Notes: generated from the sequence alone by a model not told the origin. 64,000 nt of DNA from Eutreptiella sp. 'Long Island Sound 2002' (GCA_964036045.1 OZ038385.1:24822853-24886852), one strand, 5' to 3'; positions 22,209 to 33,179 are shown, counted from the first letter of the stretch. A program made the numbers and translations.

Positions 22209-22372
22209 TACTGATGCTTTCTTGTGCATTGTTCGCAAACACAATACACCCATTTTTTTTATGCCCTTCAGTGACCCTTGGCCCGCCATGAAAACTTGTG
22301 CTGTCCATGGTTCGGCCGATTTGTTGCAGTGTTTGAGTCCTTGAATCGCCACAACAAGCCACAGCTCCAAGT
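21212..22372. other. Non-coding stretch with (CT)17
   Basis: Pure CT dinucleotide run at 22173-22206. No gene recognised. Confidence 0.5.
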
Positions 22373-22484
22373 GCAATAAAGTGGCGCCCATTGGAGAGCG
22401 CCATGCAATAAAGTGGCGCCCATTGGAGAGCGCCATGCAATAAAGTGGCGCCCATTGGAGAGCGCCATGCTATAAAGTGTCGTT
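22373..22484. repeat. 32-bp tandem repeat with internal hairpin
   Basis: Three identical 32-bp units (22373, 22405, 22437) plus a partial diverged unit. Each has GGCGC...GCGCC arms around CCATTGGAGA, and an AATAAA hexamer. Confidence 0.95.
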
Positions 22485-23689
22485 TTTGGGGTTGCACTAT
22501 TTTGATGTTGTTAGACGATGTTGCACCCCGGGTGTACAAAATTATCTTATCACCTAACAAAGAAGATTGTTCTATTTACCTAGGTAGTGTGCATCAAACT
22601 TCTGTGTCAGATGCACAGAAAATCAAAACTAAACTCTTTGAGGTTGCCCAAAGAATGCAAAAAATTTGCTGCTTCATTTGGGTTCTTTTGTATAATACAA
22701 TGCCATGCCCCTTCACTAAGGCAAAAAAATTGTGAACAAAAATCTTCTTCGTAAACAAAGTCTTTCTTCATCTTTTGATAGTGCAGCAAAATATTCATGG
22801 TTTTCAGCATTTTACAGATAAATGCCATTTTGCCAACCCTTGTGGCAACCCAACGAGAACTAGTCCACTAGTTCAGGTACAAAAAGACCAGGACCAGACA
22901 TCCATGACCAGCGGTCAAACTACATGCATGTGTCATCGTTGTTCTATTTACAACTGACATGACAAAAAAAATCAGATGGAAAGTAGCGATGATACAGCCC
23001 CAAACTGCAGATTGGGGCTTTGATTTTGGCTATGTGTGAGCCCCAGTGGAAGATACTGCCATCTGCAAAAAGAAAAAGGTGAGAGGCACAGAGCAAAAAA
23101 CTGCATCAAAGGCATCTGAAAGATTTTTGTGGTTTACACAGACAGCAACAGGCATCAATACTTTGGATTGGAACAGGCTCAGTACTGTGGGTTGGTGTGA
23201 ATGGTGCTTGATAAACGGTTATTCAGACACCATCTACTACCAACTATTGCCTGATGCTGCTTTGCATCCCAACCTGGTGAAACTTTTGGCACTTAGCTGG
23301 AATACATGTGAGAACAGCGTCTGTGACACCGCGGTCTGTGCATTTGGGTGGGAGATGACTTCAGCTTGGGTTCGGCCTCCAGGCAACAACAAGGAGCGTG
23401 GCATCTAAACGGACCCTGTCTCCCTCTGTGGGGGAGCTAAGCTTGCAGCCCCCCACCCCAGTCCCCCCACCACATCCTTGAAAATTGCTGCCCCAGCCCT
23501 GCTATCACTGGATACCATTGACCACTTTTGCTATCCTACGTCCAATTGCTTGCCATTTATGGGCTGCTTGTTTCCCGGGCCTGTATGTCTACTTGTACAC
23601 ATTGGCATTTGGATCCTCCAAGGCAGGATCTCTCATGATCAACACGTGTCGTTGGCAGCAATGCTGGTATGCACAATCCAACCCTCTGC
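22485..23689. other. Mostly non-coding; one weak open frame
   Basis: A plus-strand frame at 23046-23408 contains YQLLPDAALHPNLVKLLAL and several Trp/Cys residues. It reads protein-like but has no recognised domain, no codon bias and no clear splice sites. Nothing else is seen. Confidence 0.3.
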
Positions 23690-24060
23690 TTTCTACCAAA
23701 AAAGGCCCCCGCAGTTTACCCTACCCCCCCTGTTTACCAGAAAAAAACCCAATTATTACCAACCAACCCCCCAAAAAAATATTCCCACAGAATGCAACGA
23801 AAAAACAAAAAATATACAAAAAACCGAAATGCCCCCCCCACCCCCAACATGTACTAAAACACCCAAAAATGTACCGAAAAAAAACCAATTCTTACCACAA
23901 CCGCCCAAAAAAGTACGTCAAAAAAAGTGCCCATGCCCCCCCATTAAGACCAACCCCCCATTCTCAAAAATGTACCCAAAAGTCCCAATATTTACCAAAA
24001 CCCCTCCAAAACTTACAAAAAAAAACCCGCCCCCAGAACGTACCAAAAGATTCCCCCCGG
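23690..24060 (-). repeat. AC-rich array, reverse complement type of 15181-15530
   Basis: Plus-strand runs of A and C with TACCAAAA and CTTACC-like units at about 25-35 bp. Read on the minus strand this is a TTTTGGTAAG-like array. It is followed by one plus-oriented TTTTTGGTAAG and a poly-G tract at 24081-24097. Confidence 0.75.
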
Positions 24061-24222
24061 GCTTTTTGGTAAGATTTGGGGCGGGGGGGGGGGGGGGTGG
24101 CAAGAAAACGAGGAATTCTGGGTCGTCACCAGCAGCAATGCACCAACAAACTCACAGCCTTCCAACTGAGTCTTGAGATCCGGACCCAAAGATCACTCCA
24201 TGTAACAACCACTCCTTTCCAG

Positions 24223-24641
24223 GCGAGGCAGGCTCCCGCCCAAGAGCATCGGCCCCAGAAGCTGGTCGCAGTCTAAGTTCCGTCCGGTCCCATGGCCGTC
24301 AGGGGAACAGACCACCACATCAGTCCGCCGACTGCGTCACCGATGCAGCATCGCACATCTCCACCTCCGCTGTGATGTCAATGACCACACACATCACTGC
24401 ACGCGCTGCCTTAGCAATGCGCTCAACAGACCTCCAGCCCGATGGCGCGACTGATCTTACCACGCCGCCCAGGCCGCATGCCTCGTCCACTGACGTTGGC
24501 AGTGACCCATGTCTGTTCCTGCTCAGTGACAAGCAGATGACTCCACGTTCCCTTGTCTCACAGTGGGACGCCTGGATGGAGGATTTACGACGGAAAAGAT
24601 CCGTCATTGCGATGTTGGTGCGCCCTCCTTCAGCACAGTGA
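24223..24641 (+). CDS. Candidate terminal exon, Ser/Thr/Ala/Arg-rich, unknown
   Basis: A polypyrimidine acceptor (ACTCCTTTCCAG) is followed by about 139 open codons ending in TGA. The product is Ser/Thr/Ala-rich with a charged C-terminus (SQWDAWMEDLRRKRSVIAML). Third positions favour C/G. Family not recognised. The last 38 nt overlap the last exon of the minus-strand gene at 24604-24867, so the two would be convergent with overlapping 3' ends. It is possible that only the minus-strand gene is real here. Confidence 0.35.
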
Positions 24642-24867
24642 ACTCCGAGAGCTCGAGGTAACACTTGCCCACTTTGTACGCGGCGTAGCCCTCCGGTCGG
24701 AGGTTGGTGACAGAGGAAAGCCCGGCGGGGGGGCAGGACTGCCCGTGTACCGTCTGAAGCTGGTCGTACAACAGCACACGGCCCCCATCAGCGAACCACT
24801 CATCGTAAAACCGGTTGGGGTGCTGCTTCACAGTGTTCAGGACCCAATTGTCAAAGCGGATGTGCTC
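24604..24867 (-). CDS. Exon 2 (terminal) of a 124-residue protein gene
   Basis: Minus-strand acceptor GCAACAG precedes GAGCACATC. The 87 codons to TGA include NWVLNTVKQHPNRFYDEWF, GGRVLLYDQLQTV, then NLRPEGYAAYKVGKCYLEL. It joins in phase 0 to the exon at 26729-26839, giving an in-frame 37 + 87 residue protein with both a start and a stop. The density of Tyr, Trp, Gly and Asp suggests a small globular domain. I cannot name the family. Third positions are GC-biased. Confidence 0.55.
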   Translation of the reverse strand, partial: EHIRFDNWVLNTVKQHPNRFYDEWFADGGRVLLYDQLQTVHGQSCPPAGLSSVTNLRPEGYAAYKVGKCYLELSEFTVLKEGAPTSQ

Positions 24868-26728
24868 CTGTTGCGAATAGACAGCGGATGAGACCTTTGA
24901 AGGAGGGGGGAACGTAAATTGCATGTGTTTGAGACAGTATACAACACTACGAACCTTCAAATAAATGTGGAGCCACAGCATTTAAGTATTTTTACAATTT
25001 TACAAACCAGCAAACTAGCAAATTATTGCCTCATGGGGCACAACTGATACCAAAACACAGCACAGCACACTGGAAAACTGTTCCACCAAAATCTCACATC
25101 CTTTGCCATTGGATTCGCCCCATTAGGATTTTCCCCCTGCGATTTAAGGGATGCGCAGTGCAAAGTGCAGTGGCTGTGTATTGCAATGCAACCACAGCAC
25201 ACAGCCACCACTGCACAAGGACTGTCACTAGGCCGCCTTCTCAAACCAATGTATCGAAAATTATTCGAATATTTCTAAAGTTTCTCAAAATGCGTGGCCG
25301 CCGTCTTGAATTTCTGGTATTTTGCGCATTTTTTTTTCACATTTCAATTATGCCATCCCTGAACGATAAAATCCATCACTTCACCAAGGAGACACGGTCG
25401 CGCAGCGGAAGGGTACGCAAATGATATGGGGACCATTTCAAGGGCCTTCAGCGCAGCGACTGACCAATGCTCCCGATCCATGGCCAGCCTACCAACCCCC
25501 CGGGCCCCATCTCGTACCAAAAATACATTGCCCCATCGGCTTGGGACAAGCAATGTACAAAATTTCCTCCTGAAAACCCAAAGCAGTGCGTACACCCAAA
25601 AGGACCACCCGGCACACACTTACTCAGTCATCAGGGCCCCCCGTCACCTGAAGGGAACGCCCTGTAAGTGCAATGAACCCGGGTGTCCCAACCCCTGGGC
25701 AACCCACTTCGTTTGAGTCTTTCAACTGGCTGCGCCCGGAGATTCTACTTTGTGCATGCAAGCGTTTTGTGTCGCGTGCGAGAACCGTGAGTTTTCGGAA
25801 TGTGGGCGATTGTTAGACAAGATGGGGGAGGCTACATTCCATTCCCAGGGGGAGGGGCTGGTTGCTGCTGAGGGGCTGCCAACCCTGTAGGTTCTTGGGT
25901 CCTGTTCATAGAACCATGGGTACGAAGGCCCAATGGACAGACAGACATGTTCAAGCAACTCACAGATGCACAAACCAATTGTCCACAGCCTACCAACTGC
26001 AAACATTCTGCGTTGTATTGTGTTGCACTTGGTACCATATTGATTTTGGTCCCAAATAAATTGAGCCACCCGGGGGGGGGGGGGGGGCTTCGACAAGGCA
26101 CGGGGGGTGGTAACCCTTTCCCCAGCATCTTCTTATTGCAAGGGCACCTGTCTCCTCGATTTCCTCCGGGTCCCCCTTCCCACTGCATGTCTCATTGTGT
26201 CCCACGCCTCCCTTTGGCGGGGGAGGGGGGCATGCAACCCCCCCCCCCGTTCCGGCGAGAAAAACCCAACGTTCCGGCGCAACGTTCCGGCGAGCCGTTT
26301 TTTCAGCAAAAGAGGTTCCCAGTGCCCAGGATCTCCTTCCCGGCGCCCAAACATACCTTCCTTTTGGTTGTTCTGTAGTTGGGGTAATGTGGAAACCCAA
26401 AGCAGCCCTCAATTTGCAAAAAAATAATTCAAAACTGTCAGTCTCTACATGGTTCCTGATCAGTTGTATGTCGCAACCTGCCACTGGTCCAGTGGTATAT
26501 GTACCGACTTACAGGACCGCAAGCGTGGATTCAAACCCGGTAACCACCCACCGAAGTCTTTTGCACTTTTTGTCACTTGGCTCTGATCTGCATCCAAAGC
26601 TGTCCTGTTTTTTCATGCAGAAACAAGGCTGAAAGAAAGGTGGCAACAGGCCGCATGGGAATCCTCGTTTGGCCATGCTCCCCAGAGCGTTTGAGAGCCT
26701 GGTACAGTGCAGGCCAGAGGAGGCGTAC
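24868..26728 (-). other. Intron of the 124-residue protein gene (1,861 bp)
   Basis: Bounded by GTACGC (donor side, minus strand) and GCAACAG (acceptor). Carries poly-G/C tracts at 26070-26087 and 26240-26248. No other gene recognised inside. Confidence 0.5.
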
Positions 26729-26839
26729 CTTATCAAACTCGACATAAGGCCCGTGGTCCCCATAAAGAACGGATGTATAGCCCACCGCAAGAACAGTACC
26801 GTCGGTTGTCTCAAAGCGGACCAGCGTCTGCGGAGGCAT
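26729..26839 (-). CDS. Exon 1 of a 124-residue protein gene
   Basis: Starts at an ATG (minus strand, 26839) and gives 37 residues: MPPQTLVRFETTDGTVLAVG, then YTSVLYGDHGPYVEFDK. It ends at a consensus-like donor (GATAAG|GTACGC). The frame stays open upstream of the ATG into a low-complexity CACGCACG region, so a further 5' exon is possible. The ATG is chosen because coding-like composition begins there. See 24604-24867 for the rest. Confidence 0.5.
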
Positions 26840-29160
26840 TGGATAGCATCGACATCCACTTTGAGCAACGGCCCCGAGGACCGGCCTCACGACTACCGCA
26901 CACACGCGTGCGTGCACTCGTGCGTGCGTGCACTCGTGCCTTGGGGGTGCAGACATGCAGTTGTGGGGGGAGTAGTTCAGATAGACATGGATTGGGGTGG
27001 ATTAAGGCTGCGCACTCTTCACTGGGGCTAACCATAACGGTCGTCGAAAACCGTGTAACCTGCTTGTGCGAGGGTGCAGTGGGGCAAACTCTCCGTATTG
27101 GCGACGGGTAATGCTGTGCACCACAGTGCAGCTGTTATAATGAGGGTTTTCAGAGAGGTCAAGGAAAATGGATCCGATAATACATCTGGCAACCCGTAAG
27201 CAGTCGGGGTTTTGAGGGCAGGGACTCCTCTGCACTGTCGACGACTGATGCTAAGCAAAACGACACACGGCCTTACAAGGGCTTATGGGCAGACATTCTG
27301 TTGCCTCCCTTGAGTAAGCGCACAGACACAATGTCTCTGAATGATTCCCCATGTGTCAGGCATGAGGGGGGGGGGGGGGGCAACAGGAGCGGGAGACCAT
27401 CGGGGGCAGACCAGCTGTGAGGGGGAAAGGGGCATATGGTGGACGGCCGGGACAACGCGTGGAGGAACAGGGCACCTGGGCCTCATGCACACAGAAACAC
27501 AGCGAGGCAGGCTATGGACGGCCTGTGGACAGAGGCGCGTGGACAGCAAAAATAGTCAAACGACCCCGGCAACAACCAGCACATCCTCAATATGCCAACT
27601 ATTGGGCGCCACTGACGCGCAAACAGCACACCATGCCACATTCAGCACAGCCCCAACACACCAACTACTGGGCTCCGCGAACGCGGAAACGACACCAGCA
27701 AGAGCAGCGGCCGACAGAAAGCAGCAACCCGACGCAACATGCGAAGGGAAGAACGGGTGACTGTCCAGGGCCCCGTAAAGGAACACCAACCAGACGGAAT
27801 GTCACACAGGGGGGGGGGGGGGGGCTCCAGCCTTCATCAGTGGCTCGCACACCTGAGCCCCCGCGTTGGGTCAGACCAAAATGGGGTCGTGGGGCTGTAG
27901 CGGAGCGGATTTCACCCACTGCCCGTCCATCGGGTCCTCCTTCGGAGCGCAAGTTTCGGTGCGCCCCCAAACCAGAGCATATGCCCCGACAGACGCAACA
28001 CAAAACGGGGGACAAGAGGTTTGCAACGACAATGCCAATGTGAGGGGCGACCGGACCTGTGTCCCAAACTCCGGCAGCATCCACTCCCTCTCGAGCTTCT
28101 CCTTGTCTCTCTTCCGATTGGGGGTGTCTGCGGTACTGACCTGCCCTTCGGCTGCAGGCCGCATGTGCGGCATAAAATTGACCCTTGACACAGGGCCTGC
28201 ATTGCGACAAAAAAAGCACAGATGTAGAGGGGTTTGGGTGGGGGGGGGGGGGTGAGACATCGGAAAGTCATTTCTAAGCCCCTCACAACAATGCCCTTGC
28301 GATTTAGCACCCGCAAATGCACCCTGCTTGCCGGTCCACTGAACCTCCTCCCACCACTGCCGAGTCTCAGCCATCTTGCTTGCCCCTATCCGCTTGCTTG
28401 CGGAACCCCCGACCGCTGGCGTGCCCCCTCCCGGGTAGCGATCCTCGATGAAACCTCCTCTGGACCCTGCACACCTGCAACGCTTCCGCTACCGCTTCTG
28501 CTCTCACAGTTGGGTATAAGCAGCTCAAAAAAGAGCTGAAGATGATGGGCAGGGCACCTGCCACGGCACATTCGCGCGTGCTGGCACAAGCCGTGGCTGC
28601 CCGTATGCTGAAACTGCTCAGACGCTGGTTCTGGCACTGGCTTTGCCTCGGGTCGAGAAGCTTTATAGCAATATATGGCTGAACCTGTGGCCGATCTACG
28701 GAGGTATTACGGAGTGGTGATCAAGTTGGCCGGCGCTGGCTGGCCACGTCCACCGTTGTGGAGTACTGAGAAGGCCCGTGGGGAGGGTGGGGGCTGACGA
28801 CCCCACTGACCCCCACAATGGCGCATGCACGCGCGTACCGTCTGTGACTGTGGGCACTACTGTCGGGGCCGGAGCGTCCCAGGGCGTGCGCAGCGCAACA
28901 GCCATGACTGCCGACACTGCACATTATCTTGTGGCGCGCGTAGGCCACCTGAGGCAACCTTTGAGACGGGGCAGGGGAGGGGGGGATAGGGGGGTGCAGA
29001 CAAGCAGAACGGTGACCCCCTGAACGACCCGTGTAAGGGACTGTCAAGCAACTCGGCAATTGGTGGTGTACAGTGTGGCTGTGTCACCTCAAAGGCCCCC
29101 AAGGGTACCCTCCCTATCTCACTCAGCTGCCGGGCTCAATGGCGCATCCCTCTCTCCCGT
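26840..29160. other. Repeat-bearing stretch with weak minus-strand exon candidates
   Basis: Poly-G at 27366-27380, 27810-27824 and 28239-28251. Near 28259-28374 (minus) a frame reads MAETRQWWEEVQWTGKQGAF. Near 28160-28205 (minus) a short stretch with CRTCG lies between AATGCAG and a GT. Both are too weak to call. No other gene recognised. Confidence 0.35.
27594..27695 (+). repeat. 66-bp imperfect tandem repeat
   Basis: CCAACTATTGGGCGCCACTGAC... and CCAACTACTGGGCTCCGCGAAC... are diverged copies 66 bp apart. Reading YANYWAPLTRK / HTNYWAPRTRK in one frame, they may be an in-frame duplication in a coding remnant. Confidence 0.6.
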
Positions 29161-29309
29161 CTACCAAACACCGTGTGTGACAAGTGCATCGGGCATGTCA
29201 AAGGGTGACCAGCAGTGCAAAACTTGGGATGGGATAAGGCAGTGGAGTAGGGAATTAACGGCAGATTTGAGGTAGCTCGTGAGAGCCACATCAGCAACGC
29301 CAGCGGGGC
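29161..29309 (-). CDS. Terminal exon of an unknown spliced gene
   Basis: Minus-strand acceptor TTGGTCCCAG, then 49 codons to TAG (29161-29163), including VADVALTSYLKSAVNSLL and VLHCWSPFDMPDALVTH. It joins in phase with the exon at 29419-29780 across a 109-bp intron that carries the (GT)20 run. No domain recognised. Confidence 0.4.
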
Positions 29310-29347
29310 CTGGGACCAATGACCAACGTGTGGGTCTGTGGGGCTGT

Positions 29348-29349
<2 letters not shown>

Positions 29350-29389
<40 letters not shown>
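29350..29389. repeat. (GT)20 microsatellite
   Basis: Uninterrupted GT on plus (AC on minus), inside the inferred intron between 29309 and 29419. Confidence 0.97.
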
Positions 29390-29391
<2 letters not shown>

Positions 29392-29418
29392 GTGGGTGTG
29401 AGAAAGAGGGAGAGAGAC

Positions 29419-29780
29419 CGCCCTGCACTGTACTACACACTGCACAACCTGGTGCCGGAGGCTGCTCGCCAGGGGGCTGTATCGCAACAGCCTGCCGCTT
29501 CTGACTGTACGCAGCAGCTTCTCTCTGACGTAGCGTGGCAAACTTTTGAGGCTCCGGATGGGTGACATGGACTGGCTCCCCAGTGCAGTGCATGAACCGC
29601 AGCTCCGTCAGGGCCATGTACAACCCCTGAAGTGTGTGCACAGGGGCCGTATGCAGGCGTGCACTTTGGACATGAGCCGCAGCTTGGGTACAACTGACGA
29701 AGGGGAGCTCAACACCGTTGTGGGGGATGGGGGATGCAGGACGCGGTGGATAGAGGTCGGTCTCGGGACCAGCTTGAGCT
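29419..29780 (-). CDS. Internal exon of an unknown spliced gene
   Basis: Minus-strand acceptor GCCCTCAG and donor GGCG|GTCTCT bracket about 120 open codons. The sequence includes NGVELPFVSCTQAAAHVQ, LYMALTELRFMHCTGEPV and KFATLRQREAAAYSQKRQ. The exon ends in phase 1 and fits the next exon (29161-29309). No family recognised. Confidence 0.42.
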
Positions 29781-30419
29781 CTGAGGGCCGCAGTGCAAGC
29801 ACAAGTGGTGTGTCAGAAATCCACTGGAAATGTGTTGCTGAAACACATGTCCATGAGGAACAGGAAGCGGGTTTGGGAAGGGCAGATCCCCAAAGCCATG
29901 CTTCCCGGAATGCGTTTGCAATCCCCATCAAACACTAGAGTGAAACACGGGTTTGCAGCGTCAGCAAGCAGACTCCATCAATAGCTGCGTTGTGTGGTCC
30001 GGTCATGTGTGTCGTCAAACGTCAGGATTTTCGGTTTTTTAAAGAATCCTCGACGGTGGTGCCGCTGTAGGCACCCTTCCACAGGGACTTCCTAATCCAT
30101 ACTGCTCGGTGCCAAGTCAAAGGCGTGTCATATTGGGTTTCATCCCCCAGAGATGCGGCACAAGGGGCTGACTGCTCATGGCCTGCGGCCAACCCGAAGC
30201 GCATAGGCAACCCCCAACCCTCCAGGCTGCCCTGAAGGGGCTCCCCTGGGCCTGGAAGAGCATTCGGCAGAGGGTGCTACAGACCACAGGTACAACGTGT
30301 ACACACGGTGGGGGTGTTGTTGCACGGTGCACCCACAGCGCGGCACTTTTTTGATGTTTCCGCAGATTTTACCGGTTGAAGAGGTCCTCTCGAAACCACT
30401 TTCTGGATGGTTGGACAGG

Positions 30420-30510
30420 TTGTGTGCCATGGAGGTGGCATTGGGCATATTGTGTGCCATGGAGGTGGCATTGGGCATATTTATTGTGTGCCACGGAGGT
30501 GGAATTGGGC
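30420..30510 (+). repeat. 30-bp tandem repeat, three copies
   Basis: TTGTGTGCCATGGAGGTGGC... at 30420 and 30450, then a diverged third copy at 30484 after a 4-nt insertion. Confidence 0.92.
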
Positions 30511-30713
30511 CGTTTTACCCAGGGTTTTATGTCGCATTGTCCCTCTGTACCACTTGACCCCAAACGGGGCAAAGGGTAGTGCCCATGCAAACCGACACAT
30601 AAAATCATTGCAAGATGCGCGCACGATGCGGCACGGTGCGGGCAACACCCTCCGTGTGCCCTGTCCATTCGCACAGGGACTGGGTGAGAGCCAGTGGCAG
30701 GGGCACACCTTAC

Positions 30714-30837
30714 ATGCATGAAACTTCTGCTTCTGCAGCCCACGCTTCGCTGCATTTACGGAGACGGAATCCTTGGTGCCCAGGATCTTCAGGCCGTGCT
30801 GGTGCAGCCGCCGTCGGAGTACTCCATGCATTAACCC
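30714..30837 (-). CDS. Internal exon of an unknown spliced gene
   Basis: Minus-strand TATCCAG acceptor and a consensus donor (GCAT|GTAAGG). 124 nt encode a basic segment, GLMHGVLRRRLHQHGLKIL, then KRGLQKQKFHA. It starts in phase 0, matching the phase-0 end of the exon at 31513-31678. Confidence 0.4.
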
Positions 30838-31078
30838 CTGGATACAGGGATACAGAACCATCCCTTGCCTTACACACTGCACTGGCCTTAGCAATCTAGT
30901 ACTAGTGTCTCAGTGCCAGGCACGCCACCAGGGCCCCACAATACAGCCAAGGAAGGGCTCACAGACGCATCCAGCCCAAGAGGATTAGCACTGCAGGCTA
31001 CGCCCAGGGCGCATACAAGAAGGGAAGCCTGCACCACCCTGCGGTTGTTACTGATAGCACTGTGCTAGCTGATCATCA

Positions 31079-31205
31079 TCAGTGCAGGGGATTGCAGGCT
31101 ATTGTAGCATAGTGCACGGCACTGCAGCGTATTGCAGCGTAGTGCAGGGTATTGTGGCGTAGTGCAGGGTATTGCAGCGCAGGGATTGCAGCGTAGTGCA
31201 AGGCA
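31079..31205 (+). repeat. Degenerate GTAGTGCAGGGTATTGCAGC array
   Basis: Five to six diverged units of about 20 bp, with related reverse-complement fragments around 31797-31853. Confidence 0.75.
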
Positions 31206-31512
31206 TGGCGAAGCAGTGCCGCTCGTTGAACATCGTGGCATGGGTGTGCAACATTCTGAATGCATGCAACACACTGCGATACACAATGAAAAGAGAGCCG
31301 CCAGGTCGTTGCGCTTGTGGAGAAGGGTCTATCATGGAAAATCGGTACCACGGGCACATGGATCCATCAACAACAACAACAACAAAGGGCACTCAGGAAG
31401 ATCAACAAATACTCCCTCGCATGGGTAAGCCGTTGCCGTGGCGCCCTTCATGCTTCACATCCTATGCTCCGAAGCCCTCCTGACAGTGAACATGAGGCAA
31501 AGGTGTGCACAC

Positions 31513-31678
31513 CTGCCGCGGGTCACTGCACAGTACGTCGAGTGTGGTGAGGCAGCCCACCACGTTGCTGCTTGCGATGTCGACTACGGTGGCACTTACG
31601 GCAGCGTCAGTGTCTTCATCAATCCCTGCACATGCAATACAGTCTAGGACAGGCACTGCGGGCTGCCTCAACCTGACA
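31513..31678 (-). CDS. Internal exon of an unknown spliced gene
   Basis: Minus-strand acceptor GTCCCCAG and donor CGGCAG|GTGTGC. 55 codons read PVLDCIACAGIDEDTDAA, SATVVDIASSNVVGCLTTL and DVLCSDPRQ. Alternating hydrophobics suggest helical repeat or globular sequence. Unidentified. Phase 0 at its 3' end. Confidence 0.42.
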
Positions 31679-31879
31679 CTGGGGACCAGCCAACCCAGCA
31701 TGAACCAGTCACGCTGACAGGCCGCTGCTCCGGGGGTCAGCCTAAGCAATCATGCCATGATCACTTACCCACTACCTCACAATACCGGCCCATTGCCCTG
31801 CAGTTGCTTGCCACAGCCCTGCAATAACTGCTCTGCCCTCCTGCAATACCCTGAGATACACACTCACTGCAAGCCTTAC

Positions 31880-32097
31880 CTTCCTCAGCCGTTTGCCGCT
31901 CGTTTTTCTTCTCCAGCCTCCGTCTCCGCCTCCGCCAGCGGACTCTCCCCTGCACAGCCCCCGATGCATCCTGGCATTCCTGTGGTGTGCAGGGCTCCTG
32001 TTCGGATGCCGTGCTGTCATCGTCTTCGGCGACCTCCTGTTCACCCACAGCCTCAGGGCAGGGGGCATCATGGCTGTCCCCGGGTGGCGGCACAATC
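31880..32097 (-). CDS. Internal exon, acidic then Arg-rich, unknown gene
   Basis: Acceptor TTGTATTTCAG and perfect donor GAAG|GTAAGG on the minus strand. The product is acidic (EVAEDDDSTASEQEP) then strongly basic (RVRWRRRRRRLEKKNERQ), like a disordered nuclear linker or localisation signal. The splice signals here are the best in the region. The simple joint to 31678 is out of phase, so an intervening small exon or another isoform would be needed. Confidence 0.45.
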
Positions 32098-32273
32098 CTG
32101 AAATACAAGAGGATTCCTGGGGAGAGCGTTCATGGCAACAGCAACAGAGCAACACACGTTGAAAAGGAACAGAATGCACGCGCGCATTCACAACACAAGC
32201 GTACCCACAAACTTTCATAAATGTAAAGATCCTCGAAACCTCCGCAAAGAACTGAACCGCAAAAGCAGCAGCA

Positions 32274-32302
<29 letters not shown>
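32274..32302. repeat. (AC)14 microsatellite
   Basis: On the minus strand this is a GT run directly at the 3' edge of the exon-like stretch 32302-32614, so it would form the 5' end of an intron. Confidence 0.95.
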
Positions 32303-32306
<4 letters not shown>

Positions 32307-32614
32307 GAAGAATACCCAACACCAACACTCTGAAAGCAACAGGGCAAGCCACTCGGCAAAACAGCTCGTCAGGCAACGAAACATGGAGAGTAAGAACAGA
32401 CCATGGGCTATGTGCCTTTCTCGGTAACAGGAATGGGCAGAAATGCAGTCCATACGCAGCCCCTGAGTGCTGAAGGTGACTTGATATATTTTACGCCTGC
32501 CTCTGCGTGCCACACAATCCTGTACCCGCAACAAAAGGGACGGGGGCACCCGACCAGTCTCAGCGTACATTAGCTGCGGCATGCATACAACGAAACCAGA
32601 GATGCTTGCACCGC
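32302..32614 (-). CDS. Candidate exon, unknown gene
   Basis: Minus-strand acceptor GGTTACAG, then about 104 open codons: GFVVCMPQLMYAETGRVP, RGRRKIYQVTFSTQGLRMD, SCYRERHIAHGLFLLS. The strand-like KIYQVTFSTQGLRMD pattern faintly recalls PTB/PH-type beta strands, but I would not assign a domain. The inferred donor is a GT-repeat, as for the ABCG first exon. Confidence 0.35.
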
Positions 32615-32693
32615 CTGTAACCGGGGGGCTACACATACAAACTGAGGAGGTAGGAGGCAGTCGCAGGTCTGTGTGCATATCTTTTTGCACAAG

Positions 32694-33179
32694 TCATCCC
32701 GGGGTCATCGAGGGGTCTGCTAGTGCACCACCAGGGGTAAGATTGCAGCGGTCCAACCTCAGACCAGGAGACCCAGCACCGATGCTCATGGGACGGGAGC
32801 AGACAGAAGTCCAAGGGTGGGGAGCACATCCCTTCAACCACCCTGGAAACATATCCCAACATGTCCCCTCGAATCCCCGGGAGACTGGAGATATGGGATT
32901 GGGGATGACAGGATCCCCACCAGCCCCCGTAGTCTGGGGCTGTTCCAGACCCAGACAGGCCCCAAAAGTCGAAAATGGGCCTACGGAAGGCGGAGTGTCT
33001 CCCAGCCCAATCCTGGGGCCCACGATATACATGCAGCCCTTAAAGGACCCTGTGCCACGCAGCCCTCCTGGACTCACTTCCACAAAGCGCAGGATCAACT
33101 TCCCCATGACCCATGAGACAATCCCTTCGGGTGTCGCAACCCTACCCTGGAGGGAGTCCCACAGCCCATACCTTGACAC
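32694..33179 (-). other. Region open on both strands; coding strand unclear
   Basis: A 161-codon minus frame (VSWVMGKLILRFVEVSPGG) and a 213-codon plus frame (32581-33222, Pro-rich) overlap completely. The minus frame fits the neighbouring minus-strand exons. The plus frame has a Pro/Gly composition expected of antisense noise. No domain supports either. Confidence 0.25.

Noticed and set aside
23478-24176. 195-232-codon Lys/Pro-rich frames
   Set aside because: They arise from the AC-rich simple array, and all three plus frames are open for the same compositional reason.
26484-26545. tRNA-like A-box (TGGTCCAGTGG) and B-box-like GATTCAAACCC
   Set aside because: The boxes are at plausible spacing but the stems do not pair, so I do not call a tRNA or a tRNA-derived SINE.
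27417-28043. 208-codon plus-strand frame (27417-28043)
   Set aside because: Contains an in-frame 66-bp duplication and a poly-Gly run from a G tract. No domain, and it is not separable from low-complexity sequence.
29291-29420. His-Thr repeat protein (THTHTH) and Cys-Val repeats at the GT microsatellites
   Set aside because: These are translations of dinucleotide repeats in intron sequence, not protein domains.
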